Assembly: GCA_047974325.1 (NCBI GenBank)
Contig: JBKECE010000235.1
Location: forward strand, 49,920 to 113,919
Length of the DNA: 64,000 bases
Origin: QVMP01 sp047974325
GTDB taxonomy: Bacteria > Bacteroidota > Bacteroidia > Bacteroidales > Dysgonomonadaceae
Reading direction: 5' to 3'
Within the stretch, counting starts at the first letter, position 1, and the number at the start of each line of letters is the position of its first letter. Positions 34,953 through 44,618 of this stretch are shown here, in pieces. A model generated the notes under the pieces. It ran no database searches and was not told where the DNA came from. It worked only from the letters and a program-made list of their open reading frames with translations. The position numbers and the translations under genes are program-made.

Positions 34953-37007
34953 TCATGCAAGGGACTCGCTTTTGTTTAATTCGGGATATGATATTCGGGT
35001 GTGATATACAGTTTTTAGTTTCTCACAGAAAACCTCCTTTATTGTTTCTATATCCTTGAATGTCAAAGGTGTGTTTTTTAGCAACCCTTCTTCCATTTGC
35101 ATATTAATAAGTCGGTTGACTAACCCTGATATGGATTCATCCGTATATTCTGTTAAACTGCGAGAGGCAGCTTCTACGGTGTCTGCCATCATAAGAATGC
35201 CTGTTTCTTTGCTGAAAGGATTAGGTCCCGGATAAGAGAATGCAGATTCGTCTATCTCTTCGTCGGGATGCTCATTCTTATAGGAATTGTAGAAAAAACG
35301 AGCTTTTCCTGTTCCGTGATGGGTACGGATAAAGTCGATTATTTGTTGCGGTAGATTATTTATTTTGCCGAGCCTTTCTCCTTCTTTCACATGCCCTATA
35401 ATTATCTGTGCACTCTCTTTGTACGATAATGCATTGTGCGGATTGTGTCCCGGAGTTTGATTTTCCGTAAAAAAAGCAGGATTAGTGGTCTTGCCGATGT
35501 CGTGATATAAAGCTCCTGTCCGGACGAGTGATGCATTTGCTCCTATTTTGAGTGCGGCAGCTGAAGCTAAATTTGCAACCTGCATGGAGTGCTGAAACGT
35601 TCCGGGAGCAGTTTCCGAGAGTTGTTGCAAAACGGGCTTGTTTATATTGGACAATTCAACCATGCTCACACCTGATATGAAACCAAACACTTTTTCACAG
35701 ATATAGACAAGAAGATAAGAGAACATTACAAATATGAAGTTGACAAGGAAATATATAAACATTCTCCAGTTGACTTGTGTAATATTTCCCTCTTGCCAGA
35801 GAACCGTGCCGATGTATGCAATATTGTAGACAATGAGTATGAGGAATGAACTCCGTATCAATTGTGATCTTTCGGATAGGTCTTTCAGACTGAAAATGCA
35901 GATGTACCCGACAGGAATCTGAATCAAAAGGAATTCGACCGGAAAAGGAACCATCAGCGAACAGATGAATATCATTATCATGTGCGATGTCATTGCGGTT
36001 CTGGAATCAATAAATGTCCTGATGAGGATTGTCGATATAGCGAATGGTATCACATTCACATTGACGAGCTTATAGTTGACAATGATTTCCGTGATAACAC
36101 AAAATCCGGTAATCATCAGAAGCATAAACACCAGATTCTTCCTGTTGGCATATTCTGCCGGTCTGAAAAATTGAAGATAGATCATAAATGAAAAGATGAA
36201 CAACGAAACCATCATCAACTGTCCCAATATGAGCCAGTTGTGTGATGTTTTGGATGCACCTTTTTCTTCGGTTATCTTTTCCAGAGATTTGAGTATGTTA
36301 TATGTTTCACTGCCAATGATTTCACCTCTATCAATAATCTTTTCACCGGACTGAACCATGCCTTGTGCCAAGGATATTTGTTGCATCAATTCGTCTTTCG
36401 CTTTTGTAGACATTCCTTCGTCATACAGAATGTTGCTGGCGAGATAAGCATTGAGGTCAAGAGCCCTGAGTTCGTTGGCATCAATATTTTGAGGCACTTC
36501 GCTTATCAGTTTTTGATATGCTTGTTTTGATGTGTACAATTCGGACAATTGGTAACTCACCGCCACGTTGTCATTTTCGTTGATTATCTTGACCAACTTG
36601 TTATCCGATTTTTCTATTTGGTCGTAATCGTCAATAGAAATAATTCCTTTTTTGTAGATCTCGGTCAGTTTATTTTTCACATAATCTACATATTGTGCAT
36701 CGAGATTGTGAGATTGAGCGTCTTTTTCGAAACTGCTAATAACGTTCTTCGGTACGGTCTTATCAAAAAAGTAGTATCGCTGATAACCAGCCATCAAACT
36801 ATCGGTTTCGGCTTCGATCTGTTTGTCGGGTTTATATATGGGAAAGTCGAAAGGAGCTGTGAGTAAGCCATATCGCCAGGGTTTACCTTCCGAATAAGAA
36901 TACTTGAACTTATTCTCGCGGGGCGCGAAAAGTGTAATCAGTAAAATAGATACTAAGAAAAGAATAATTGCAGGTATTTTTATTTTTCCCTTCAAATTTA
37001 TTTTCAT
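34953..37007 (-). CDS. 7TM-HD family phosphohydrolase (PgpH-like)
   Basis: A 684-residue membrane protein. An N-terminal anchor is followed by an extracytoplasmic domain (residues about 40-255), seven transmembrane segments (about 265-465) and a cytoplasmic HD domain with HSMQVANLASAAALKIGAN, YHDIGKTTNP, HHGTGKARFF and a late DTVEAASRSL. This order is that of the 7TMR-HD proteins, of which PgpH degrades the second messenger c-di-AMP; that activity is family knowledge. It lies divergent from the pseudouridine synthase gene. Confidence 0.9.
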   Translation of the reverse strand: MKINLKGKIKIPAIILFLVSILLITLFAPRENKFKYSYSEGKPWRYGLLTAPFDFPIYKPDKQIEAETDSLMAGYQRYYFFDKTVPKNVISSFEKDAQSHNLDAQYVDYVKNKLTEIYKKGIISIDDYDQIEKSDNKLVKIINENDNVAVSYQLSELYTSKQAYQKLISEVPQNIDANELRALDLNAYLASNILYDEGMSTKAKDELMQQISLAQGMVQSGEKIIDRGEIIGSETYNILKSLEKITEEKGASKTSHNWLILGQLMMVSLFIFSFMIYLQFFRPAEYANRKNLVFMLLMITGFCVITEIIVNYKLVNVNVIPFAISTILIRTFIDSRTAMTSHMIMIFICSLMVPFPVEFLLIQIPVGYICIFSLKDLSERSQLIRSSFLILIVYNIAYIGTVLWQEGNITQVNWRMFIYFLVNFIFVMFSYLLVYICEKVFGFISGVSMVELSNINKPVLQQLSETAPGTFQHSMQVANLASAAALKIGANASLVRTGALYHDIGKTTNPAFFTENQTPGHNPHNALSYKESAQIIIGHVKEGERLGKINNLPQQIIDFIRTHHGTGKARFFYNSYKNEHPDEEIDESAFSYPGPNPFSKETGILMMADTVEAASRSLTEYTDESISGLVNRLINMQMEEGLLKNTPLTFKDIETIKEVFCEKLKTVYHTRISYPELNKSESLA

Positions 37008-37127
37008 ACATATTCCTTTATACTACAAATATATAAAAAAGATAAGAATATTGTGTGCAAAATGATAATATGGACAATCAGAAACTGGTATTTTACCATA
37101 AAAAGAAAAAGACACAGCAAAAAATCA

Positions 37128-37135
37128 TATCTTTG
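37128..37135 (+). promoter_or_regulatory. -7 promoter box of the pseudouridine synthase gene
   Basis: TATCTTTG matches TAnnTTTG, 19 bases before the ATG at 37155. Confidence 0.5.
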
Positions 37136-37154
37136 ATTTTCAAATTAAAAGTAC

Positions 37155-38069
37155 ATGAAAAAAGAAGATCAAGATATAGTTTTACAAACACTGAAGGTGA
37201 CGGAAAACAGTCAATTGCTGGCATTTTTGGTAAATCAGAATGTGAAAAAAAACCGAAGTCGTATAAAATCCTTACTTAGCCATAAGCAAGTGAAAGTGAA
37301 TAATAAGATATCAACTCAATTTGATTTGGAATTAAAGCCTGGAGATGTTGTCACCATACATAAAGAGAGCCACAAACACGATTTGAAAAATCTGGAAGGT
37401 GTTACTATTGTCTATGAGGATGAGGACTTGTTGGTTGTTCATAAAGAACCCAAATTATTGTCAATAGCTACAGATCGAGAAAAGAGAGAAACGGCCTACA
37501 GCATCATTAGTCAATATTTGAAAACAAGCGATCCGGAAGCACGTGTATTTGTGCTTCATCGTCTCGACAGGGATACTTCCGGCCTTATGCTTTTTGCAAA
37601 AAGTACGCAGATACAGGAAAATATGCAGCGTAGATGGGACGATATTATTCTGGTTCGCTCATACATTGCAGTGGTTGAAGGTCGTCCTATTCCTCCGACT
37701 GGAACGATAATGTCTTGGCTGACAGAAGATAAAAATCTTGTGATGCACTCTTCACAAACGGATAATGGTGGACAACGGGCAATAACGAATTATGAAACTG
37801 TTAAAACAAGCCGGAAGTTTACTATGCTAAGGCTCAACCTTGAAACAGGGCGCAAAAATCAAATCCGTGTACATATGCAATCTTTCGGGCATCCTATTGT
37901 GGGAGATAAGAAATACGGATCACATATAAATCCGATAAAAAGGATGGCTCTGCATGCGCATGAATTGAAGTTTATTCACCCGACAACAGGTGAAACTCTA
38001 GAGTTTAAATCACCTATTCCGGAAAAGATAATGATGCTTGTGGAGACGAAGACGACAATGCGTTCATAA
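37155..38069 (+). CDS. RluA-family RNA pseudouridine synthase
   Basis: A 304-residue protein. An S4-type RNA-binding region (residues about 15-75, SLLSHKQVKVNNKISTQFDL) precedes the catalytic domain with the family signature HRLDRDTSGLMLFAKS near residue 135; the aspartate of RLDRDTSG is the nucleophile. RKNQIRVHMQSFGHPIVGD is the other conserved block. It converts specific uridines in rRNA (or tRNA) to pseudouridine; the target site cannot be assigned. The gene has its own promoter. Confidence 0.92.
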   Translation: MKKEDQDIVLQTLKVTENSQLLAFLVNQNVKKNRSRIKSLLSHKQVKVNNKISTQFDLELKPGDVVTIHKESHKHDLKNLEGVTIVYEDEDLLVVHKEPKLLSIATDREKRETAYSIISQYLKTSDPEARVFVLHRLDRDTSGLMLFAKSTQIQENMQRRWDDIILVRSYIAVVEGRPIPPTGTIMSWLTEDKNLVMHSSQTDNGGQRAITNYETVKTSRKFTMLRLNLETGRKNQIRVHMQSFGHPIVGDKKYGSHINPIKRMALHAHELKFIHPTTGETLEFKSPIPEKIMMLVETKTTMRS

Positions 38070-38197
38070 TTTGATAGGTAAAAACATTCATTCATTCGTT
38101 TAATTTCAATTATCATTTTTCCAGTTGATACTATTTTTTGTACAATTTACTAGCATCTAATCTCTCAATTGAAACCTCAATAGAGTTTTGTCATTCT

Positions 38198-39052
38198 TTA
38201 TATCGCATTTATCAATATAAACGGAATGCTCAATTTTAGGTTCCCGAATGATTTTGCTCGTTCATTCAATTTAACTTCAATTATATCAAAAATTTTGTCT
38301 GCTAAATCAGCCGGTAAAAGGTTTCTCCATGAATCCATAAACGCTATACGTATAAAATAATGGTTTAACATGGCCGTTCCGTTAGAGAATAAATAATCGA
38401 ATTGGTCGTATTCTAAATCTTTTATTCTAAAGTTGTTTTCCTGTAGTTTCTTTGTTATTGTTTTAACATCGGGACGTTTTTGAGAAATATGCTGGTCAAC
38501 GGCTTCTAATTCTTTCTGCAGACCGAATTCAACAAGAGTTTCTTTTAGTGCATCGTAAAATTCGAACATACTGAAATCTAAATTCATTGTTTGGACGAAT
38601 TGGCCGTTTTTCTTTATAATTCTGCTACATTCATAAAAAACATTATTTATGTCACTGACATTGTTGGTTCCATTGTTGCTTGTTATGAGGTCTATTGAAT
38701 TGTCCTTCAGTGGTATTGATTCTGCTATCCCTTCAATAATATTTACATTATCAATGCCAAAAACATTCAATTTCTTCTTTGTCCGTTCTATAGCTTCTTT
38801 CCACGGGTCTATTCCATAAACAATAGAATCATTGCCAAGCCGCATTGCTATTTCGGTGAGAGGAAAACCTGTTCCAAAACCGATATCAAGAGCAGAGATA
38901 TTAGGTTTATAGTCAATATAGCTTAGTAGTTTTAGCCCGAAGGGTGCTGACCAAAAGGGTAATTCGTCCCCGACATCAACATATCTAGTCAAATCATAAT
39001 CTCCTTCTAAATATTTTTTCATAATCGAAAAAGTTTTGTGAACATTCCGCAA
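38198..39052 (-). CDS. SAM-dependent class I methyltransferase
   Basis: A 284-residue protein with the SAM-binding motif I ALDIGFGTGFPLTEIA near residue 55, then YGIDPWKEAIE (motif II acidic position), and SIDLITSNNGTNNV (post-II). The family is the UbiE/methyltransferase type; the substrate is unknown. It is a single gene on the minus strand with an AraC-type gene 200 bases upstream. The codon use looks more AT-rich than the neighbouring housekeeping genes, which may point to transfer. Confidence 0.85.
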   Translation of the reverse strand: MRNVHKTFSIMKKYLEGDYDLTRYVDVGDELPFWSAPFGLKLLSYIDYKPNISALDIGFGTGFPLTEIAMRLGNDSIVYGIDPWKEAIERTKKKLNVFGIDNVNIIEGIAESIPLKDNSIDLITSNNGTNNVSDINNVFYECSRIIKKNGQFVQTMNLDFSMFEFYDALKETLVEFGLQKELEAVDQHISQKRPDVKTITKKLQENNFRIKDLEYDQFDYLFSNGTAMLNHYFIRIAFMDSWRNLLPADLADKIFDIIEVKLNERAKSFGNLKLSIPFILINAI

Positions 39053-39061
39053 AATTTTATT

Positions 39062-39198
39062 TTATCTATGACAGCCTCGTCCTATCATTTTCAAAAATAG
39101 TATAAAGATTCGCTATTTCTTCTAAATCATTTACTTTGTCTTAATAAATAATTCGACTTTTTCTGTTTTTAACCTAACTGCTTCTTTGTCATAGATAA
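39062..39198. repeat. 137-bp segment bounded by 12-bp perfect inverted repeats
   Basis: TTATCTATGACA at 39062-39073 and its exact reverse complement TGTCATAGATAA at 39187-39198 bound 113 bases of non-coding sequence. The arrangement resembles a very small mobile-element relic, but no target duplication or second copy was seen. Confidence 0.4.
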
Positions 39199-39260
39199 TT
39201 GAAAAAAGAAGAAAGTCTCTCTCTTATAATACTGATCTATTTCCATGTATATTCTATATA

Positions 39261-40130
39261 TCACTTTTTATTTCTATATTCTCTTGGAGATATTCCCTCG
39301 ATCCGTTTAAAGTATTTACCAAAAAAAGATTGGGATGGAAAATTAAGTTCATCGCTTATTTGCTGGATAGTCATGTTTGTTGATTTGAGCAAAGCCTTTG
39401 CTTCCAATATAACATACCGATCAATCCAATTATTTACAGAAAGACCTGTATTTGCTTTTATAAGAGTCGACATATATTTGGGGGTTAAGCAAAGTTTATC
39501 CGCATAAAAGGCAACATTTCTCTCTTGTTTATAATATTTTTTCGCTAAAGTCAGAAATTTGTCCATCAAGATTTCATGTTTGGTTCTGTTTTTTTCTTCT
39601 AGAACTCGATGAAATTGATACATTGTTCCATAGAAAAAAGCTTTGGTGAGATGCTTCACAGTCTCCATACGATAGGGATTCTCTGTGTTCTTGATGGCAT
39701 CTTTCAATAGGGTGTAGTAAGTGACTGTAGATTGCAAATTGGCATCAGACAAAGGAACAACAGGATTGTCATTGATGCTCATAAACAAAGAAGTGTCTAG
39801 CCGTATACCCAGATTGTCAATAAAGCGCTTGGACATAATGATAAAAAGCCCGGCAAAATCTTCACTGATATATTTGTGCTGCAAAATCTGATCCGGCAAA
39901 ATGATAGTCATGCTCGGTGCAATTGCAGAATATGCTTTCAGGTTGATATACCCATCAGCCTTTCCTGAAAGGCAAATTAGGCCGGCTGTCATATCCCCTT
40001 TAAAAGGATAATCAAAAAAAGACTTTATTATTGGTTTTTCAAGTAAAATGATGTCATTGCCTATCGAGGCAATTTCTTCCTTACCCACTTCTATCTGCTG
40101 CCAGTCAAGAAATTGTATGCTTTTTATCAT
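39261..40130 (-). CDS. AraC-family transcriptional regulator
   Basis: A 289-residue protein. The C-terminal AraC domain has YADKLCLTPKYMSTLIKANT, then MTIQQISDELNFPSQSFFGK and the conserved GISPREYR. The N-terminal 180 residues form a cupin-like sensing domain (SAIAPSMTIILPDQILQHKY). It is divergent from a gene pair for outer-membrane barrels, which are its likely targets by position; the 158-base intergenic stretch shows no clear palindrome. Confidence 0.88.
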   Translation of the reverse strand: MIKSIQFLDWQQIEVGKEEIASIGNDIILLEKPIIKSFFDYPFKGDMTAGLICLSGKADGYINLKAYSAIAPSMTIILPDQILQHKYISEDFAGLFIIMSKRFIDNLGIRLDTSLFMSINDNPVVPLSDANLQSTVTYYTLLKDAIKNTENPYRMETVKHLTKAFFYGTMYQFHRVLEEKNRTKHEILMDKFLTLAKKYYKQERNVAFYADKLCLTPKYMSTLIKANTGLSVNNWIDRYVILEAKALLKSTNMTIQQISDELNFPSQSFFGKYFKRIEGISPREYRNKK

Positions 40131-40288
40131 GATGCGACTTTTTGTACAAATTAAGGTCTTTTAGTTAGAATAACAATAAATATTCGACCAATCGTCCAAA
40201 AGTGTATCTCTTTTGACCTTTTGTGCGCAGGTAACTACAAATACCTTTGTTCCGGTCATCATACTAAACAGAATCTAGTCGAGAAGTT

Positions 40289-40942
40289 ATGAAGAAAATG
40301 ATTTTAATCGTCATTGCCATTATGGAGGTAAGCATATCTTATTTACAGGGGCAAGATAACAAGAATCAACAAATTCAGGCTTTGAAACCAAGCTGGGGGC
40401 TGAAGGCAGAAGCCAATATGTCCAATTTTTTTATATCCGGCACATCTATTCTTGATAGCAAGGTGAAAATCGGAGGCACATTCGGTGGATTTCTGCATTT
40501 AGAACTGACTGATCACTTCGTTTTGCAAGGAGAACTTTTATATCACTACAAAACATCCAAACTTAATAGGGACGATTTGAATGGTGATTTTAGGTATTGG
40601 GGCATGGAAATTCCAATTTATGCTATATATCAAAAGAAAATAGGAGGGGGGAAACGTATCTATACCGGGATCGGGTTATACTCAGAATTCGGGCTAAGTG
40701 CTAATCTGTATAGGAATGGAGAAAAAATAAATTTATACGAAAAAGATCAGTCAACAGATATTTCAACTATGCGCGATAATAATATCGGATTTGGCTTTAT
40801 CGGTGGTTACGAATTTGCTAATGGTGTCCAGATTAACCTTGGTTATAAAATTGGAGTAACTAATATTCTTGATGCCAATAGTTATTCTTTTTCACTGTTG
40901 CCAAGTACCATAAGCATGGGGATAGGATACCATTTCAGATGA
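40289..40942 (+). CDS. Outer-membrane beta-barrel protein (porin-like, OMP_b-brl type)
   Basis: A 217-residue protein with a signal peptide (MKKMILIVIAIMEVSISYLQ) and alternating aromatic beta-strands typical of the PorT/OMP_b-brl barrel: SWGLKAEANMSNFFISG, GFLHLELTDHFVLQGELLY, GFGFIGGYEFANGVQINLGY, ending in an aromatic-rich strand GIGYHFR. It should form a small eight-stranded barrel in the outer membrane; function unknown. The next gene, 49 bases later, encodes a larger barrel. Both may be controlled by the divergent AraC protein. Confidence 0.85.
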   Translation: MKKMILIVIAIMEVSISYLQGQDNKNQQIQALKPSWGLKAEANMSNFFISGTSILDSKVKIGGTFGGFLHLELTDHFVLQGELLYHYKTSKLNRDDLNGDFRYWGMEIPIYAIYQKKIGGGKRIYTGIGLYSEFGLSANLYRNGEKINLYEKDQSTDISTMRDNNIGFGFIGGYEFANGVQINLGYKIGVTNILDANSYSFSLLPSTISMGIGYHFR

Positions 40943-40991
40943 TCAAGAGATTCTCGTTCAAGTTATTCATACAAAAAAAATCAGATCATAA

Positions 40992-42185
40992 ATGAATTAT
41001 AAAGTCCTTGTAAAGATTAGTCTGCTTTCTTATTTGATATTAGCGGCAACATTTCAGGCTTATTCTCAGCAAATAACCGAGAGTTCTCAAATAGATGTAA
41101 CTATCCAAACAAATGATTCGACTAAAACGATGAAAAGTCAAAAAGTCTCTTATTGGAAACGATTGCTTCACGGTAATGTTGACCGCACACACGAGAGACG
41201 GTTTGATGTGAGCTTTGCAGCAGCTCCTTCTTATACACGTGAAGCAAGTTTTGGAATCGGAGGAATGGCATCAGGGCTATATAGAGTTGATAGAAAGGAT
41301 TCTATAATGCCACCATCCGATATAACTCTCGTATTCAATGCCTCGGTTCAAGGATTTTATGCACTTGAAGCCAGAGGAAACAATTATTTTAAGAACAACC
41401 GATCGCTGCTGTCCTATGAGGTTGGTTTCACAACTAAGCCATTGGATTTTTGGGGCATCAGTCACGACGCTACATCAATAAATCCGGTTATAGACTACAC
41501 CCGCCAACAGGTGAAGATTGATGCTAATTACCAATACAAGCTATTGTCGAATTTTTCCGTCGGTGGGACATTAGATTTCTCATATACAAAGGCCACAAAA
41601 ATAGATAACATTTCTTATCTGGAAAGCCAAAAAAAGAGCTATGTGGCCACCGGTTTGGGGATTTCTGTCCAATACGATTCCCGTGATTTCATCCCTAATC
41701 CCAAGCAGGGGATATACCTCATGCTGAGGCAGTCAATTTTTCCGGAACAGCTCAATGATTGTGAAAGAACGCTCTACCGCACAACACTTGTTGCCGATCT
41801 TTATCAAAGGATTTGGCAAGGCGGAGTTCTGGCTGTGGATTTGTTTAGCCAGATCAATAGCAACAATGCTCCTTGGCCGCTCAGAGAGGAACTTGGAGGC
41901 AATCAGCGTATGCGGGGTTATTATGCAGGACGTTATATAGACAACAACATAGCTTCCGCACAGATTGAACTGAGGCAACACCTTATTCAACGTTTCGGTT
42001 GCACCGTGTGGATGGGAGGAGGAACAGTTTTCCCTACATTGGAAGAATTCAGAGTCAAAAATATACTACCCAGTTATGGTATTGGTTTGCGATGGGAATT
42101 TAAGCATAATGTAAATGCCCGCATTGATTATGGTTTCGGAAAACAAACGGGAGGTTTCGTATTCAATATAGCTGAGGCTTTCTGA
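40992..42185 (+). CDS. BamA/TamA-family outer-membrane protein lacking POTRA domains
   Basis: A 397-residue protein with a signal peptide (cleavage after FQAYS, about residue 25) and a C-terminal Omp85 barrel (surface antigen domain) from about residue 70 to the end. GGNQRMRGYYAGRYIDNN is the characteristic [VM]RGY lid motif in a late strand, and the last strand is FVFNIAEAF. No POTRA repeats are present: only about 45 residues lie between signal peptide and barrel. Such short members are common in Bacteroidota but their role is unclear; it is probably not the essential BamA. Confidence 0.85.
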   Translation: MNYKVLVKISLLSYLILAATFQAYSQQITESSQIDVTIQTNDSTKTMKSQKVSYWKRLLHGNVDRTHERRFDVSFAAAPSYTREASFGIGGMASGLYRVDRKDSIMPPSDITLVFNASVQGFYALEARGNNYFKNNRSLLSYEVGFTTKPLDFWGISHDATSINPVIDYTRQQVKIDANYQYKLLSNFSVGGTLDFSYTKATKIDNISYLESQKKSYVATGLGISVQYDSRDFIPNPKQGIYLMLRQSIFPEQLNDCERTLYRTTLVADLYQRIWQGGVLAVDLFSQINSNNAPWPLREELGGNQRMRGYYAGRYIDNNIASAQIELRQHLIQRFGCTVWMGGGTVFPTLEEFRVKNILPSYGIGLRWEFKHNVNARIDYGFGKQTGGFVFNIAEAF

Positions 42186-42210
42186 CAAAATGGTTTAGAC
42201 AAGGAGAATT

Positions 42211-42618
42211 ATGATAGAAGAAATCGGTGAAAAATATTTCATATACAAGCGGATCGAGGGTGATTATTGTTCCGTAAATCTGAATATCATATGGGACGAT
42301 CTTTACGACTATTTGATCAACAGTCCATATTATACAGATTATTGGGCAAGTTTGCCTCATGTCTCCATATTGCGAAAAAAAAATAGAGCTTTTTATCTTG
42401 AGGCAGGGTTTTTATTAGCAGAATATGTGAAATCGGCCAATGATATAAAGGTCAAAAAGATACCAAAGGGTCGTTATGAAATTATAAAACAAACAGGAAG
42501 CTATACGGAATTTTCTTCGAAAGAAAAAAAATTCTATTACAGAGAACACTTAAATAGACCGGAAGAAGTTCAATCTGCATTTCTGGAATCTGATGTATAT
42601 GCTTTAATTAAAGAATGA
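42211..42618 (+). CDS. Small cytosolic protein, possibly GyrI-like
   Basis: A 135-residue protein without signal peptide or membrane segment. The second half contains KKIPKGRYEIIKQTGSYTEF, which resembles the turn in GyrI-like small-molecule binding domains, but the length is short for that family and the resemblance is weak. The gene starts 25 bases after the BamA-like gene and is likely on the same transcript. Its function is unknown. Confidence 0.6.
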   Translation: MIEEIGEKYFIYKRIEGDYCSVNLNIIWDDLYDYLINSPYYTDYWASLPHVSILRKKNRAFYLEAGFLLAEYVKSANDIKVKKIPKGRYEIIKQTGSYTEFSSKEKKFYYREHLNRPEEVQSAFLESDVYALIKE

Positions 42619-42705
42619 TAACGCATTAAACTCCGTTCTTTGGCAATGCTTTTTGCCTATGACACAAATATTATAACTTCTTTGAATTCTCTTCTGAAAT
42701 AAATT

Positions 42706-44472
42706 TTATTGTATTTTTTGAATACTGAACAGAACCATAGAGTTTCCATAATCAGTATATTTTTCGGATGTTTCCAGTTCTACAAAATTATAATCCTTAT
42801 TAGAATCTATAATTTCATCGACATTGTTGATATCACAAATGAAATAACCTCTATCAGGATTTTCTTTTTCAAAATTCTTAAAATTATTGCCTAGATAGAA
42901 ATTCAATCCATACATATTTCCATATTTCAACAAATTGTTATGTACGTATGTATTTCCTTTCAAATCATATTTTGAAGATATATACTCGGCAAAAGGTCGA
43001 GAAGAATGCCCATTTTTGAATCCGGGAAGGATGAATCCGTCAAGAAATATATTGATGAAAAATACAATAGCAAAAGATGTCATCAACAGTTTCACATTGG
43101 CACGTCGTCTCAGCATGACCACCCCGACTATTATCACATTTATCAATGCAATAACAGTAATTATGCCCAGAAATGTCGGTGATTGGAACAGGTCTGAGAA
43201 TAGCTTGAAATCATATATTGTTCGCTCACGTTGCGATAGCAAATGCCCGATATATTCCAGATTGATCACCTTGAAAAAGATCAGTCCAAACACAATGACA
43301 ATGATGGATGTTATTGTAAGCAGAAAATAAGTGTAAATGCGAATCGCTTTAGGTCTATGTTGTGCAAGGTAAATGAACAACTGAGCCATAAATATAGCGA
43401 CAAATGGATATAATGGCATTATATAAACGGACCGTTTTGACGTTGGAATAGAAAAGAACAGAAGCATAACGGCTATTATGATCAGGCTATACACCAGCGA
43501 TTTCTCTTTAACGAAATTTGCCCACCATTCCATCAAAGACTGTTTGAGAGGTTTGCCCGGATTACTGTATTTGATAAAAAACAAGGATATAACAACCAAC
43601 AAAGTCCAAGGCATGAATCCGGCCAGAATTGATGGTACATAGTACCACCAGGGATTCTCCACACCCAATTTATAGTGGATCTGTAACATTGAATCAGGGA
43701 TGCTTAGAAACCGTCCGAAATTCTCTGCAAAAACCAGATTCAGAAAATCATCACCCTTAATTTGATATGCTGTATAATACCAGATGAGAGGAATTATGAG
43801 AGCAGGCAGTACTGCCAGAAGACATTTGCCCACTACTTTAAAAAAATTGTACTTCTGCAAAAGCAGATATATACCAAAAACGATGATTGGCAGGACAAAA
43901 GCAACAGGTCCTTTAACCATTATACCCAATGTGAGGAATAACCACGAGGACAGTAAGTATTTATTTTTCTTTTTTTCTTCCCAAACAAACAGCTGAAGAA
44001 ATGAAATGACCATAAAAAAGGTCAGAAGCATATCTATACGGGTAGTCATTGCTGCTCTATGCAATTCAAAACAAGTGATCATGATCAGGCAGGCAACAAA
44101 AGCCTCAAGTATATTTCTACGGCGTGCAAAAAACATGAAACAAACCCAGATAAGGGCAATAAAAGCCAAAACAGAAGGAAGTCGGGTGGTGAAAGGCGTA
44201 ACCTCTCCACCATTGATGAGATATGAAAAACCTGCCATCAGCCAATGATTGAGAGGTGGTTTGTAAGCAAATTCATCGGCATATCCCTGCGGTATAATCC
44301 AATTGCCATCATTGATCATGGACAGAACAAGTGCAGCCTCGCGCGGTTCTCCTTTTGTATAGAAATCTCCTAATCCAATCCAAGGAAGAGTAGCAACCAT
44401 CGCTATCAGAATAATCAGCAGTAGAGGTTTTTGCAGATAAAGCGACTGGAGATAAAAAGATTTGCGTCTCAT
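42706..44472 (-). CDS. Integral membrane glycosyltransferase (ArnT/PMT-like, GT-C fold)
   Basis: A 588-residue protein with 11-13 hydrophobic segments and a C-terminal periplasmic domain of about 110 residues. The first periplasmic loop carries the catalytic-type acidic site in DFYTKGEPREAALVL, and YADEFAYKPPLNHWLMAGF follows; both match the ArnT/dolichyl-phosphate-mannose transferase families. Such enzymes transfer a sugar from a polyprenyl phosphate onto lipid A, protein or glycan in the periplasm. The donor and acceptor are unknown, and no aminoarabinose synthesis genes are nearby. It is a single gene, convergent with the small protein gene upstream. Confidence 0.85.
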   Translation of the reverse strand: MRRKSFYLQSLYLQKPLLLIILIAMVATLPWIGLGDFYTKGEPREAALVLSMINDGNWIIPQGYADEFAYKPPLNHWLMAGFSYLINGGEVTPFTTRLPSVLAFIALIWVCFMFFARRRNILEAFVACLIMITCFELHRAAMTTRIDMLLTFFMVISFLQLFVWEEKKKNKYLLSSWLFLTLGIMVKGPVAFVLPIIVFGIYLLLQKYNFFKVVGKCLLAVLPALIIPLIWYYTAYQIKGDDFLNLVFAENFGRFLSIPDSMLQIHYKLGVENPWWYYVPSILAGFMPWTLLVVISLFFIKYSNPGKPLKQSLMEWWANFVKEKSLVYSLIIIAVMLLFFSIPTSKRSVYIMPLYPFVAIFMAQLFIYLAQHRPKAIRIYTYFLLTITSIIVIVFGLIFFKVINLEYIGHLLSQRERTIYDFKLFSDLFQSPTFLGIITVIALINVIIVGVVMLRRRANVKLLMTSFAIVFFINIFLDGFILPGFKNGHSSRPFAEYISSKYDLKGNTYVHNNLLKYGNMYGLNFYLGNNFKNFEKENPDRGYFICDINNVDEIIDSNKDYNFVELETSEKYTDYGNSMVLFSIQKIQ

Positions 44473-44618
44473 ATAAATGGCTTTGTTATAAAAAATACAT
44501 TTGCAAAATTACATGAAAATATTGAAACACAATCACCTATAAATAGCAAATCCCTGACAAAAACAAATATTTATTCTTAAAATGTTGATTTTCTCGTCAC
44601 TTGTTTTGTAGCAGGTGT

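Noticed and set aside
37055..37279. A short plus-strand frame overlapping the start of the pseudouridine synthase gene.
   Set aside because: It is out of frame with the conserved RluA-type protein, lies mostly before its promoter and has a low-complexity lysine-rich translation.
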